NCBI GenBank assembly: GCA_019308655.1
Contig: JAFDHS010000001.1
Span: 1-19,280, forward strand
Reading direction: 5' to 3'
Source of the DNA: Deltaproteobacteria bacterium
GTDB lineage: Bacteria; Desulfobacterota; Desulfobacteria; Desulfobacterales; JAFDHS01
Length of the DNA stretch: 19,280 nt
Below the pieces are notes generated by a model that saw only the letters and a program-made list of their open reading frames with translations, did no database searches and was not told where the DNA came from. This document shows, piece by piece, positions 7,287 to 13,612 of the stretch. The stretch's first letter is position 1, and every line of letters starts with the position of its first letter. Made by a program: the position numbers and the translations under genes.

Positions 7287-7292
7287 CCTCCT
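7287..7292 (-). promoter_or_regulatory. Ribosome binding site of rpsM (TTG start)
   Basis: AGGAGG, seven bases before the TTG at 7279 and touching the rpmJ stop TAG at 7293-7295. The contact suggests that rpmJ and rpsM translation are coupled. Confidence 0.85.
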
Positions 7293-7406
7293 CTATCCTT
7301 GCCTTTGTTTGTGGCGTTTATTTTCACAAATTACTCTTACGACACCTTTTCGTCGTATAATTTTGCATTTACTGCACATCTTCTTGGCTGAAGCCCTAAC
7401 CTTCAT
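7293..7406 (-). CDS. rpmJ: 50S ribosomal protein L36 (zinc-binding form)
   Basis: L36, 37 residues, the smallest 50S protein, binds 23S rRNA near the peptidyl-transferase region. The sequence opens MKVRASAKKMC and ends KRHKQRQG. Cys11, Cys14, Cys27 and His32 form the C-x2-C-x12-C-x4-H zinc ribbon of the C+ type. It stands between infA and rpsM, its usual place, 13 bases before rpsM. The ribosome binding site is poor: AAAGGA lies 14 bases before the ATG, farther than normal. Upstream is the long gap with a TnpB remnant, so its leader may have been altered by an insertion. Confidence 0.97.
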   Translation of the reverse strand: MKVRASAKKMCSKCKIIRRKGVVRVICENKRHKQRQG

Positions 7407-7430
7407 ATTCTTTTCACTGTTCCTTTCTTC

Positions 7431-7540
7431 TTACTCATTATGCAGAAATGATGAGAAATTCCTGCTTCACAAAGGCTGCCCGAACCAACTGCTTAGGTCT
7501 TACCGCCTCTCCACAGGCTGTTACCGTAGAACCTACGGCC
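7431..7540 (-). ncRNA. Possible fossil omega-RNA scaffold (3' end of TnpB element)
   Basis: In intact TnpB elements the guide-RNA scaffold overlaps the tnpB 3' end and the right end. Here the same region folds into a row of small stems: CCGTAG/CTACGG with a 3-base loop (7524-7538), GCCT/AGGC with a 6-base loop (7505-7518), and the terminal hairpin 7434-7455. This is compatible with a scaffold remnant. Expression or function is unknown. Confidence 0.3.
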
Positions 7541-7575
7541 AGTTTGTTAATATTATTTTTCTTATTCACAAAATA
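7438..7575 (-). pseudogene. C-terminal remnant of TnpB (IS200/IS605-family RNA-guided nuclease)
   Basis: Between a TGA at 7576-7578 and the TAA at 7438-7440, 45 codons encode a fragment with LAVGSTVTACGEAVRP (codons from 7542 down to 7495) and, nearer the end, FVKQE. The ACGEAVRP...KQE pattern is what I recognise as the non-catalytic tail of many IS605/IS1341-type TnpB proteins, just after the final RuvC motif. The RuvC and zinc-finger parts are absent, so no active nuclease is made. The fragment has no start codon or ribosome binding site of its own. The call rests on memory of the family, not an alignment. Confidence 0.65.
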
Positions 7576-7665
7576 TCAGCTTGGTTCTCGCTATTATATT
7601 TATGTACAAAATGAATAATTATGACTGCGTTTGATTAAGAAATCAGCTACAGCGTAAAGCTCCCT

Positions 7666-7679
7666 TTAATGTAAATCAA
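7666..7679. promoter_or_regulatory. FNR/CRP-like dyad candidate
   Basis: TTAAT-GTAA-ATCAA matches the TTGAT-N4-ATCAA consensus of FNR-type regulators at nine of ten positions. It lies in AT-rich DNA without a clear promoter, so chance is a serious alternative. Confidence 0.15.
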
Positions 7680-7722
7680 GTGAACTAAAGATATAAATCA
7701 TTAAAAAACAGCTTAACGCATT

Positions 7723-7941
7723 TTACTTCGATCTGTAAGTAATTCTGCCCCGGGTCAGATCATATGGTGAGAGCTCAACCGTAACCGTATCTCCCGGTAG
7801 AATTTTGATAAAATGCATTCGCATTTTTCCGGAAATATGTGCAAGTACCTGATGTTTATTCTCAAGTTCAACTTTAAACATCGCGTTGGGCAACGTTTCA
7901 AGTACTTTACCCTGAACCTTAATCGCCTCTTCCTTTGCCAT
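7723..7941 (-). CDS. infA: Translation initiation factor IF-1
   Basis: IF-1, 72 residues, exactly the E. coli length. This single OB-fold protein occupies the 30S A site during initiation together with IF-2 and IF-3. The start MAKEEAIKVQGKVLETLPN and the end SPYDLTRGRITYRSK are family signatures, with the RNA-contacting GKMRMHFIKILPGD in the middle. The start is ATG behind a purine-rich GGTGGGGG. It lies 78 bases after secY with no map or adk gene between, and is followed by the 316-base gap before rpmJ. Confidence 0.98.
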   Translation of the reverse strand: MAKEEAIKVQGKVLETLPNAMFKVELENKHQVLAHISGKMRMHFIKILPGDTVTVELSPYDLTRGRITYRSK

Positions 7942-8019
7942 TATTTAACCCCCACCTGCTCCCTTTCTTTTTTACTCAGCATCTCAACTCCATAGTTCTG
8001 CTGCCAGTAATTATATTTT

Positions 8020-9324
8020 TCATCTGCCCCTTCCCTTTATCCTGCCGCCGGCGCTCTTGCTTAAAAAACCTTCATAATTACGAGTCAGCATGTGTGATTC
8101 TATTTGTGAAACCGTATCAATAGATACACCGACAACAATAAGAAGGGCCGTGCCTCCAAAATAAAAAGGGACATTAAACTTGGAAATCAAAATTGACGGA
8201 AGAACGCATACTGCTGAAACATATAACGCACCACCAAGAGTTATTCTTGTCAGAACTTTGTCAATATATTCAGCGGTACGTTTGCCCGGCCGGATACCCG
8301 GAATATAACCACCGTGTTTTTTCATGTTGTCGGCGACATCTACCGGGTTAAATGTAACAGCCGTATAAAAGAAACAGAAAAAAATTATAAAAGAGACATA
8401 TAGTATTTCATAAAAAAAATTACCCGGCATCAAAGAAGATGCGATATTCTGAATGAAAGGAACTGTTATAAAACCGGCAGCTGTAGCAGGGAACATAATA
8501 ATAGATGATGCAAATATCGGTGGAATTACACCGGATGTATTTATTTTTAACGGAAGATGGGTACTCTGGCCCCCATACATCTTTCTGCCCACTACCCTTT
8601 TAGCATACTGAACGGATATGCGGCGCTGGCCCTGTTCCATAAATATGATAAAGCCGATAACACCTACCATCAGTGCAATTAATATAAGCAGTGCAAATAA
8701 ACTCATTTCACCGGTGGAAATAAGCCTGAAGGTATTTGCAATTGCACTCGGCAATCGTGCAACAATCCCGGCAAAAATAATCAGTGAAATACCATTGCCG
8801 ATACCTCTTTCGGTAATCTGCTCACCAAGCCACATAATAAAAGCAGTACCTGCCGTCAGTGTAATTACGGTCATAAACCTGAAAGACCAGCCCGGATGTA
8901 TAACAGTACCCATGCCTTCCAAACCCATGCTTATTCCAAAGCCTTGTATGATACTTAATAATACGGTACCATAGCGAGTATACTGTGTAATCTTTTTCCG
9001 GCCTTGCTCGCCTTCTTTTGACAACCGTTCAAGATGAGGTACGACAACGGTCAAAAGCTGTAAAATGATAGAAGCACTAATGTAAGGCATAATTCCAAGA
9101 GCAAAAACAGACAACCTTTCCAATGCACCGCCCGAAAACATATTAAACATACCGAGAATGCCGCCTTTGTGAGCAGCAAAAATTTTCGCAAGTGCCGAAC
9201 TGTCTATCCCTGGAGTGGGAACATGAACCCCGATACGATATACAAACAGAAGTACAAAAGTATAAAAAATTCTTTTTTTCAGTTCAGGTATATTAAATAT
9301 ATTCTGGAACCCTTGGCCTGCCAT
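8020..9324 (-). CDS. secY: Preprotein translocase subunit SecY
   Basis: SecY, 434 residues (E. coli 443), is the channel of the SecYEG translocon in the inner membrane. It exports unfolded preproteins with SecA and inserts membrane proteins co-translationally. About ten hydrophobic segments are visible. Conserved blocks are RIGVHVPTPGID after the first segment, the SASIILQLL stretch, GERGIGNG-like ITERGIGNGIS, and the cytoplasmic loops KINTSGVIPPIFASS and GIRPGKRTAEYID that contact SecA and ribosomes. The ATG lies only three bases after the rplO stop, so translation is probably coupled. The C terminus is short and basic. Confidence 0.98.
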   Translation of the reverse strand: MAGQGFQNIFNIPELKKRIFYTFVLLFVYRIGVHVPTPGIDSSALAKIFAAHKGGILGMFNMFSGGALERLSVFALGIMPYISASIILQLLTVVVPHLERLSKEGEQGRKKITQYTRYGTVLLSIIQGFGISMGLEGMGTVIHPGWSFRFMTVITLTAGTAFIMWLGEQITERGIGNGISLIIFAGIVARLPSAIANTFRLISTGEMSLFALLILIALMVGVIGFIIFMEQGQRRISVQYAKRVVGRKMYGGQSTHLPLKINTSGVIPPIFASSIIMFPATAAGFITVPFIQNIASSLMPGNFFYEILYVSFIIFFCFFYTAVTFNPVDVADNMKKHGGYIPGIRPGKRTAEYIDKVLTRITLGGALYVSAVCVLPSILISKFNVPFYFGGTALLIVVGVSIDTVSQIESHMLTRNYEGFLSKSAGGRIKGRGR

Positions 9325-9327
9325 GAT

Positions 9328-9768
9328 TTATAAAGCCTCTACCTTCCCGCCGGCTGTTTCTATTTTTTCTCTGGCACTGTTGCTGACTCTATCAAGTTTA
9401 ACCGTAAGAGGATAATCAATAGAGCCTTGGCCAAGGAGCTTCACACCGTCTCTTTTATTTTTAATCAAACCCACTCCGGCAAGCAGGGCCTCATCAATAA
9501 CGCTACCACTTTCAAATCTTGCCAGATCGCGAATGTTTATAACACGTATCTGTTTACGAAAAATGTTTGTAAATCCACGCTTAGGAAGACGGCGATGAAT
9601 CGGCATCTGGCCGCCTTCAAATCCAGGCCTGACACCGCCACCGGAACGGCTTTTATGACCTTTAGTCCCCCTGCCGGCAGTTTTTCCTGTTCCCGATGCT
9701 ACACCACGACCTATTCGTTTTCGGGCGCTTCGAGATCCATTTGATGGTGACAATTCATTAAGTTTCAT
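9328..9768 (-). CDS. rplO: 50S ribosomal protein L15
   Basis: L15, 146 residues (E. coli 144), a late-assembly 23S rRNA binder. The long glycine- and arginine-rich N-terminal extension (KRIGRGVASGTGKTAGRGTKG, then GGGVRPGFEGGQMP) and a globular C-terminal half are typical. I chose the ATG at 9766-9768, giving MKLNELSPSNGSR as in homologues; a TTG four codons upstream overlaps the rpmD stop and is less likely. GAGGG five bases before the ATG overlaps the end of rpmD. secY follows after three bases. Confidence 0.97.
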   Translation of the reverse strand: MKLNELSPSNGSRSARKRIGRGVASGTGKTAGRGTKGHKSRSGGGVRPGFEGGQMPIHRRLPKRGFTNIFRKQIRVINIRDLARFESGSVIDEALLAGVGLIKNKRDGVKLLGQGSIDYPLTVKLDRVSNSAREKIETAGGKVEAL

Positions 9769-9773
9769 CGATA

Positions 9774-9778
9774 CCCTC
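9774..9778 (-). promoter_or_regulatory. Ribosome binding site of rplO
   Basis: GAGGG, five bases before the ATG at 9768 and overlapping the TGA of rpmD. It favours this ATG over the upstream TTG at 9780. Confidence 0.7.
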
Positions 9779-9959
9779 AATTATCCTCAAGCTTGACAAG
9801 ATGTGACACGATATGAACCATGCCGCGAGTTACAGGCGTATCTTTAAGCTCAACTGTTTTATTAAGCTTTGTCAATCCCATGCCACGCAAAACCTTGCGG
9901 TGCTTCTCCGGTCTTCCAATCATGCTTTTAACAAGCGTTACTTTCAAACTTCCAGACAT
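9777..9959 (-). CDS. rpmD: 50S ribosomal protein L30
   Basis: L30, 60 residues (E. coli 59), a small alpha/beta 50S protein bound to 23S rRNA domain II. KVTLVKSMIGRPEKHRKVL followed by GLTKLNKTVELKDTP is the family pattern. The gene starts with ATG behind GAGGGG and stands between rpsE and rplO as in the spc order. An 83-base gap with no visible gene separates it from rpsE. L30 is absent from some bacterial groups, so its presence here is informative. Confidence 0.97.
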   Translation of the reverse strand: MSGSLKVTLVKSMIGRPEKHRKVLRGMGLTKLNKTVELKDTPVTRGMVHIVSHLVKLEDN

Positions 9960-10042
9960 TTACAATTCCCCTCAAAGACATAATAATCATTAATCAATAG
10001 TCGTTAAAACGTCTTTAAATGGCCAAATTTATCTCTAACCCG

Positions 10043-10540
10043 TTAATATAGTTCCTGAACGGCTATTCCACGTCTTGAAGCAACCTGTTCACGGCTCTGT
10101 AATCCTTTTAATCCGGTTATTGTAGCTTTAACAACATTATGCGGATTATTTGAACCCATACATTTGGTAAGGATATTTCGAACGCCTGCCACCTCAAGCA
10201 CCGCTCTAACAGCGCCGCCGGCAATAACACCCGTACCTTTGGATGCAGGTTTCAACAAAACACGCCCCGCACCGAATTTCCCTATAACCTCATAGGGAAC
10301 AGTCCCATCAAGGAGAGGAACTTTAAACATGTTTTTCTTAGCACTTTCAACGCCTTTTCTGATAGCTTCAGGCACTTCACCAGCCTTACCCAAACCGAAT
10401 CCAACCGTACCGTCACCGTCACCAACAACAACTATAGCGCTAAAACTAAACCTTCTACCGCCCTTGACGACTTTTGCCACTCTGTTAATATGAACGACCT
10501 TGTCAATTAACTGATTATCATCTGTCTCTTTCTTGAACAA
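10043..10540 (-). CDS. rpsE: 30S ribosomal protein S5
   Basis: S5, 165 residues (E. coli 167), guards decoding accuracy and mRNA unwinding at the 30S entry. The dsRBD-like part shows RVAKVVKGGRRFSFSAIVVV and GDGDGTVGFGLGKAGEVPEAI; the C-terminal half has GAGRVLLKPASKGTGVIAGG. The start is TTG (10538-10540): AAGGAGG lies seven bases upstream and no ATG occurs before the conserved core. It follows rplR by 17 bases. Confidence 0.98.
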   Translation of the reverse strand: MFKKETDDNQLIDKVVHINRVAKVVKGGRRFSFSAIVVVGDGDGTVGFGLGKAGEVPEAIRKGVESAKKNMFKVPLLDGTVPYEVIGKFGAGRVLLKPASKGTGVIAGGAVRAVLEVAGVRNILTKCMGSNNPHNVVKATITGLKGLQSREQVASRRGIAVQELY

Positions 10541-10547
10541 GGGATTG

Positions 10548-10554
10548 CCTCCTT
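10548..10554 (-). promoter_or_regulatory. Ribosome binding site of rpsE (TTG start)
   Basis: AAGGAGG, seven bases before the TTG at 10540. It fixes this start in the absence of an ATG. Confidence 0.85.
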
Positions 10555-10557
10555 ATT

Positions 10558-10926
10558 TCAAAAATCCAAACCAATATTACGTGCACCATCAGAGACCGCC
10601 TTAACTCGACCGTGATATAGAAAACCATTCCGATCAAATACTACAGTTTTGATACCTTTATCTATGGCGCGTTCCGCTATAAGTTTTCCAATAAATTCGG
10701 ACTGAGCTACCTTGTTCTCAAATTTTGGATGCTCCCTGACCTCTTTTTCAAGCGTTGTGGCCGTAACAAGTGTTTTACCACATGTGTCATCGATAATCTG
10801 TGCATAAATATGTTTTGCACTTCTAAACACGGATAATCTTGGACATTGACTTGTTCCGAATATCTTCTTTCGTATCCTTGCTTTTCTTTTTAAACGAGAT
10901 TTTTTTCTAAAATGCAAAGTCCCCAT
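10558..10926 (-). CDS. rplR: 50S ribosomal protein L18
   Basis: L18, 122 residues (E. coli 117), carries 5S rRNA into the central protuberance with L5. A basic N-terminal tail (KKSRLKRKARIRKKI) precedes PRLSVFRSAKHIYAQIIDD, and the C-terminal half has VFDRNGFLYHGRVKAVSDGAR, the most conserved L18 block. The ATG is preceded by GAGGG nine bases upstream. Gene order rplF-rplR-rpsE is the usual one. Confidence 0.98.
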   Translation of the reverse strand: MGTLHFRKKSRLKRKARIRKKIFGTSQCPRLSVFRSAKHIYAQIIDDTCGKTLVTATTLEKEVREHPKFENKVAQSEFIGKLIAERAIDKGIKTVVFDRNGFLYHGRVKAVSDGARNIGLDF

Positions 10927-10962
10927 CTGCTTAAACCCTCATTTACTTTTTAGAATTAAGAA

Positions 10963-11499
10963 TTACTTGGTTCCGGTCTTACCGGCTTTTCTCTGTATAC
11001 GCTCTTCAACATACTTTATCCCTTTACCCTTGTAAGGTTCAGGGGGTCTTAAACGTCTTATAGCCGCTGCTGTGTGTCCAAGTAATTCTTTATCAATCCC
11101 GGTAAGCTTTACAATAGTTTTGTCTACCGTTGCGGATACACCGTCAGGGAGATCAAAATTAATGGGATGCGAGTATCCAAGATTAAAAACGATGGATTTA
11201 CCTTTCAGTTCAGCACGATACCCAATACCGTTTATCTCAAGTTGACGATCAAACCCCTTGCTCACGCCTGTAATCATATTTGCTATAAGACTGCGGGTAA
11301 GACCCTGCAAAGCTTTGTTTATTCGGGTGTCCTTATCCAATGTCACACTCAGAATCTTATCCTCAATCTTTAAATCAACGTCAGGATGAACCGTTCTTTT
11401 AAGTGTACCCTTTTCACCCTGCACGGTAATTACCCTGTTGTCATAAGATATTTTTGAATTATCGGGTATTGAAATCGGCTTTTTGCCTACTCGAGACAT
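10963..11499 (-). CDS. rplF: 50S ribosomal protein L6
   Basis: L6, 178 residues (E. coli 177), has two similar RNA-binding domains and sits near the sarcin-ricin loop where elongation factors bind. MSRVGKKPISIP opens the protein. The second domain ends with the signature RPPEPYKGKGIKYVEERI near residue 150, followed by a basic RKAGKTGTK tail. The ATG lies behind AGAGGAG, eight bases away. It is 41 bases after rpsH. Confidence 0.98.
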   Translation of the reverse strand: MSRVGKKPISIPDNSKISYDNRVITVQGEKGTLKRTVHPDVDLKIEDKILSVTLDKDTRINKALQGLTRSLIANMITGVSKGFDRQLEINGIGYRAELKGKSIVFNLGYSHPINFDLPDGVSATVDKTIVKLTGIDKELLGHTAAAIRRLRPPEPYKGKGIKYVEERIQRKAGKTGTK

Positions 11500-11540
11500 T
11501 TTTTATACTCCTCTTAATACAGACGTTCCAAGGGAAGAAA

Positions 11541-11939
11541 CTACCAAATATTGCAGAGAACCTCTCCTCCCATATTTTTCTCCCTGGCCTGTTTATCTGT
11601 CAATATACCGTTAGAAGTGGATAAAATGGCTACGCCTAAACCATTTAGCACAGGCTTTATATCTTTACCTTTAACATAGACGCGTCGGCTGGGTTTACTA
11701 ACCCGTTCAAGACCTAAAATGGTGGGTTTTTGCTCATCATCATATTTAAGATAAACACGCAAAATGCCCTGTTTGTTATCCTTAATGACTTTATAATTTT
11801 TGATAAAGCCTTGATTCTTTAGAACATTTGCCAACTCGGTCTTTAACTTTGAGCCGGGAATATCAACGCTAGTAAATTTTGCCTTCCCGGCATTACGGAC
11901 TCGGGTCAGCATATCCGCAATCGGATCACTCATTGCCAT
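11541..11939 (-). CDS. rpsH: 30S ribosomal protein S8
   Basis: S8, 132 residues (E. coli 130), binds helix 21 of 16S rRNA early in assembly. The start DPIADMLTRVRNA and the C-terminal GLGVAILSTSNGILTDKQAR with GGEVLCNIW are signatures. Either ATG at 11939 (MAMSDP) or the one two codons later (MSDP) could start it; GGAG six bases before the first favours that one. In E. coli S8 represses the spc operon through an rplE leader site. I could not recognise such a site here. Confidence 0.98.
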   Translation of the reverse strand: MAMSDPIADMLTRVRNAGKAKFTSVDIPGSKLKTELANVLKNQGFIKNYKVIKDNKQGILRVYLKYDDEQKPTILGLERVSKPSRRVYVKGKDIKPVLNGLGVAILSTSNGILTDKQAREKNMGGEVLCNIW

Positions 11940-12003
11940 TCTCTTCTCCGTTATAAAACAACTGACATTTAAAATTAATAATATTCTATTGATAAAAAAG
12001 AGA

Positions 12004-12189
12004 CTACCAACTCGACTTGATTACCCCCGGCAGACTGCCCTGAGAAGCAAGGTTGCGAAAACAGATACGGCAAATTCCGAATTTTCTGATAAACGCCCTT
12101 GGCCGACCGCAAATCGGACACCTGTTATAGGATCTCACCTTAAACTTAGGCTTTCTCGATGCCTTCAATCTAAGAGCTTTTCTTGCCAA
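12004..12189 (-). CDS. rpsN: 30S ribosomal protein S14, short zinc-binding type
   Basis: S14 of the short type (often called type Z), 61 residues instead of the 101 of E. coli, placed in the 30S head beside S3 and S10. Cys24, Cys27, Cys40 and Cys43 form the zinc ribbon around CPICGRPRAFIRKFGICRIC, and the end GSLPGVIKSSW is standard. The start is TTG (12187-12189), giving MARKALRLKA as in homologues, behind AAGGAGG. The open frame runs further upstream to 12261, but that part has no family likeness. It follows rplE by 101 bases. Confidence 0.97.
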   Translation of the reverse strand: MARKALRLKASRKPKFKVRSYNRCPICGRPRAFIRKFGICRICFRNLASQGSLPGVIKSSW

Positions 12190-12194
12190 ATTTT

Positions 12195-12201
12195 CCTCCT
12201 T
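12195..12201 (-). promoter_or_regulatory. Ribosome binding site of rpsN (TTG start)
   Basis: AAGGAGG, five bases before the TTG at 12189. It shows that the true start is here and not at the GTG further upstream (12261). Confidence 0.85.
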
Positions 12202-12290
12202 GTGAACTTCTAAAGTATAATGTTTAACAATTATATTCTTAAATTGGTTGAACCGGCTCACATAAAACGAGCTAACTATAATATAGCGAA

Positions 12291-12830
12291 CTAATTTCTG
12301 AACGGCATGCCCAAAAGTTTTAGAAGTTCTTTACCCTCTTCATCAGTATTTGCAGTAGTAACTACCGTTATATTAAGCCCTTTAATCCTATCAATTTTAT
12401 CATAATCTATCTCTGGAAAAATGATATGCTCCTTGATGCCGAGAGTATAGTTCCCATTCCCATCAAACCCTTTTACGGAAAGGCCTCTGAAGTCACGGAC
12501 ACGTGGAAGGGCAATATTTACAAGTTTGTAATAAAAATCATACATCCGAATTCGCCGAAGGGTAACCATACAGCCAATCGGCATACCTTCTCTCAGTTTG
12601 AATGCCGCAATAGACTTTTTGGCACGTCTAATCACAGGCTGCTGACCTGCAATATTCTTAAGCTCTTCCTTAGCTGAATCAAGCAATTTGATATTATGAA
12701 TCGCTTCCCCTATACCCATGTTTAAAACTACTTTATCAAGTTTCGGAATCTGCATCACGTTTTTATACTGAAACGATTCCATCAGCATAGGAGCTATATT
12801 TTGTTCATAATGACTTTTTAAATATGACAT
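12291..12830 (-). CDS. rplE: 50S ribosomal protein L5
   Basis: L5, 179 residues, the same as E. coli, binds 5S rRNA and contacts P-site tRNA and S13. PKLDKVVLNMGIGEA, RRAKKSIAAFKLREGMPIG and the long RDFRGLSVKGFDGNGNYTLG block are signatures. I start it at the ATG 12828-12830 (MSYLKSHYEQN), six bases behind GGAGG. The open frame extends 33 codons further upstream, across the rplX end, but that part is non-homologous. It lies 22 bases after rplX. Confidence 0.98.
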   Translation of the reverse strand: MSYLKSHYEQNIAPMLMESFQYKNVMQIPKLDKVVLNMGIGEAIHNIKLLDSAKEELKNIAGQQPVIRRAKKSIAAFKLREGMPIGCMVTLRRIRMYDFYYKLVNIALPRVRDFRGLSVKGFDGNGNYTLGIKEHIIFPEIDYDKIDRIKGLNITVVTTANTDEEGKELLKLLGMPFRN

Positions 12831-12836
12831 TACATT

Positions 12837-12841
12837 CCTCC
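12837..12841 (-). promoter_or_regulatory. Ribosome binding site of rplE
   Basis: GGAGG, six bases before the ATG at 12830. It excludes the longer upstream open frame. Confidence 0.8.
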
Positions 12842-12852
12842 GGCACACATTC

Positions 12853-13182
12853 CTATGCATCCATAATTTCGTTGCACTTCCTGCATACCCGTACCTTTTT
12901 ACCATCTTCCAGATACTGCACTTTAACACGCACAGGATTTATGCACTTATTACACATCAACATGACGTCGGACCAATGAATCGGCGCCTCCTTCTCAACA
13001 ATACCGCCCTGTCTGTTTTGAGGATTGGGTCTTACATGGCGTTTTATCATATTAATATTCTCGACTAATACTCGGTCCTTCTTTCCTATGACCTTAAGTA
13101 CTTTGCCGATTTTACCCTTGTCCTTACCGACGATAATTTTTACCTTGTCGTCTTTCTTTATATGGGATTTATCTCTCATCAT
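12853..13182 (-). CDS. rplX: 50S ribosomal protein L24 (zinc-binding form)
   Basis: L24, 109 residues (E. coli 104), an assembly initiator near the tunnel exit. The N-terminal KOW motif (HIKKDDKVKIIVGKDKGKIGKV) is clear, followed by NMIKRHVRPNPQNRQGG. Cysteines 77, 80, 100 and 103 form a CxxC/CxxC zinc site of the C+ type. I chose the first of two adjacent ATGs (13180-13182), nine bases after GGAG at 13192-13195; the second (13179) is an equal alternative, and the GTG at 13197 overlaps the binding site. The gene is 43 bases after rplN. Confidence 0.96.
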   Translation of the reverse strand: MMRDKSHIKKDDKVKIIVGKDKGKIGKVLKVIGKKDRVLVENINMIKRHVRPNPQNRQGGIVEKEAPIHWSDVMLMCNKCINPVRVKVQYLEDGKKVRVCRKCNEIMDA

Positions 13183-13225
13183 AAGCCGCTTCTCCACCGG
13201 ATCTTCAATTAAATTTCTTTGATAA

Positions 13226-13594
13226 CTATAACACTTCCGGGGCTAACGAAATTATCTTCATAAATTTTTTGGCTCGCAGCTCCCTTGCCACAGGACCAAA
13301 TATACGGGTACCTATCGGCTCTTTCTGGGCAGTGACCAACACAGCAGAGTTATCATCAAATCTTATGAATGAACCATCAGGTCTTCTGATTGCCTTTTTT
13401 GTCCGAACAACAACTGCCTTTAAGACTTCACCCTTTTTGACCTTGGCATTTGGTATAGCTTCTTTGACAGATACGACAATAATGTCACCAATTCCTGCAT
13501 ACCGTCTTCTTGAACCGCCCAGGACTTTTATACAATAGACTTCTTTGGCTCCGGAATTGTCTGCGACCGTCAATCTTGTTTCTGCCTGAATCAT
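13226..13594 (-). CDS. rplN: 50S ribosomal protein L14
   Basis: L14, 122 residues (E. coli 123), forms bridges to the 30S subunit with L19. The start MIQAETRLTVADNSGAKEV is almost invariant among bacteria, and the middle has AVVVRTKKAIRRPDGSFIRFDDN. The end GPVARELRAKKFMKIISLAPEVL is also typical. The ATG has AAGGA eight bases upstream. rpsQ precedes it by 18 bases. Confidence 0.98.
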   Translation of the reverse strand: MIQAETRLTVADNSGAKEVYCIKVLGGSRRRYAGIGDIIVVSVKEAIPNAKVKKGEVLKAVVVRTKKAIRRPDGSFIRFDDNSAVLVTAQKEPIGTRIFGPVARELRAKKFMKIISLAPEVL

Positions 13595-13612
13595 TTTCTC
13601 TTTCCTTTATAA

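Larger units (their letters stand above)
7431..7645 (-). mobile_element. Degenerate IS200/IS605-family remnant (limits uncertain)
   Basis: The TnpB-like tail plus flanking hairpins suggest a worn, internally deleted IS200/IS605-type element. The right end would be the hairpin 7434-7455: CTCAT/ATGAG plus AT/AT with one wobble or mismatch and a 6-base loop. It overlaps the tnpB stop, as is usual at the right end of these elements. A left end might be the small dyad at 7632-7645, but this is weak. IS200/IS605 elements make no target duplication, so the edges cannot be fixed from one copy. Confidence 0.5.
7407..7722 (-). other. 316-base gap between infA and rpmJ
   Basis: This is the only gene-free stretch above 300 bases. 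From the rpmJ side it holds a rpmJ leader with a distant AAAGGA, a hairpin (7434-7455), a TnpB tail fragment (7438-7575), a TATAAT on the minus strand (7593-7598) without a recognisable -35, a 5-bp dyad (7632-7636 with 7641-7645), an FNR-like dyad (7666-7679) and AT-rich sequence up to the infA stop. I see no terminator with a convincing stem and T-run, so read-through from infA to rpmJ remains likely. Confidence 0.7.

Noticed and set aside
7273..7614. 113-codon open frame on the plus strand across rpmJ and the TnpB remnant
   Set aside because: It is antisense to rpmJ, whose zinc motif and context are certain, and its translation has no recognisable domain.
7942..8019. Short frame ending three bases before infA (contains EMLSKKEREQVGVK)
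   Set aside because: Only 14 codons from an ATG without a binding site; no resemblance to map or any family I know.
12190..12261. Longer N terminus for rpsN from a GTG at 12261
   Set aside because: Type Z S14 begins at MARKAL, and a perfect ribosome binding site lies just before the TTG at 12189.
12831..12929. 33-codon N-terminal extension of rplE
   Set aside because: It overlaps the coding end of rplX and has no L5 likeness; GGAGG marks the ATG at 12830.
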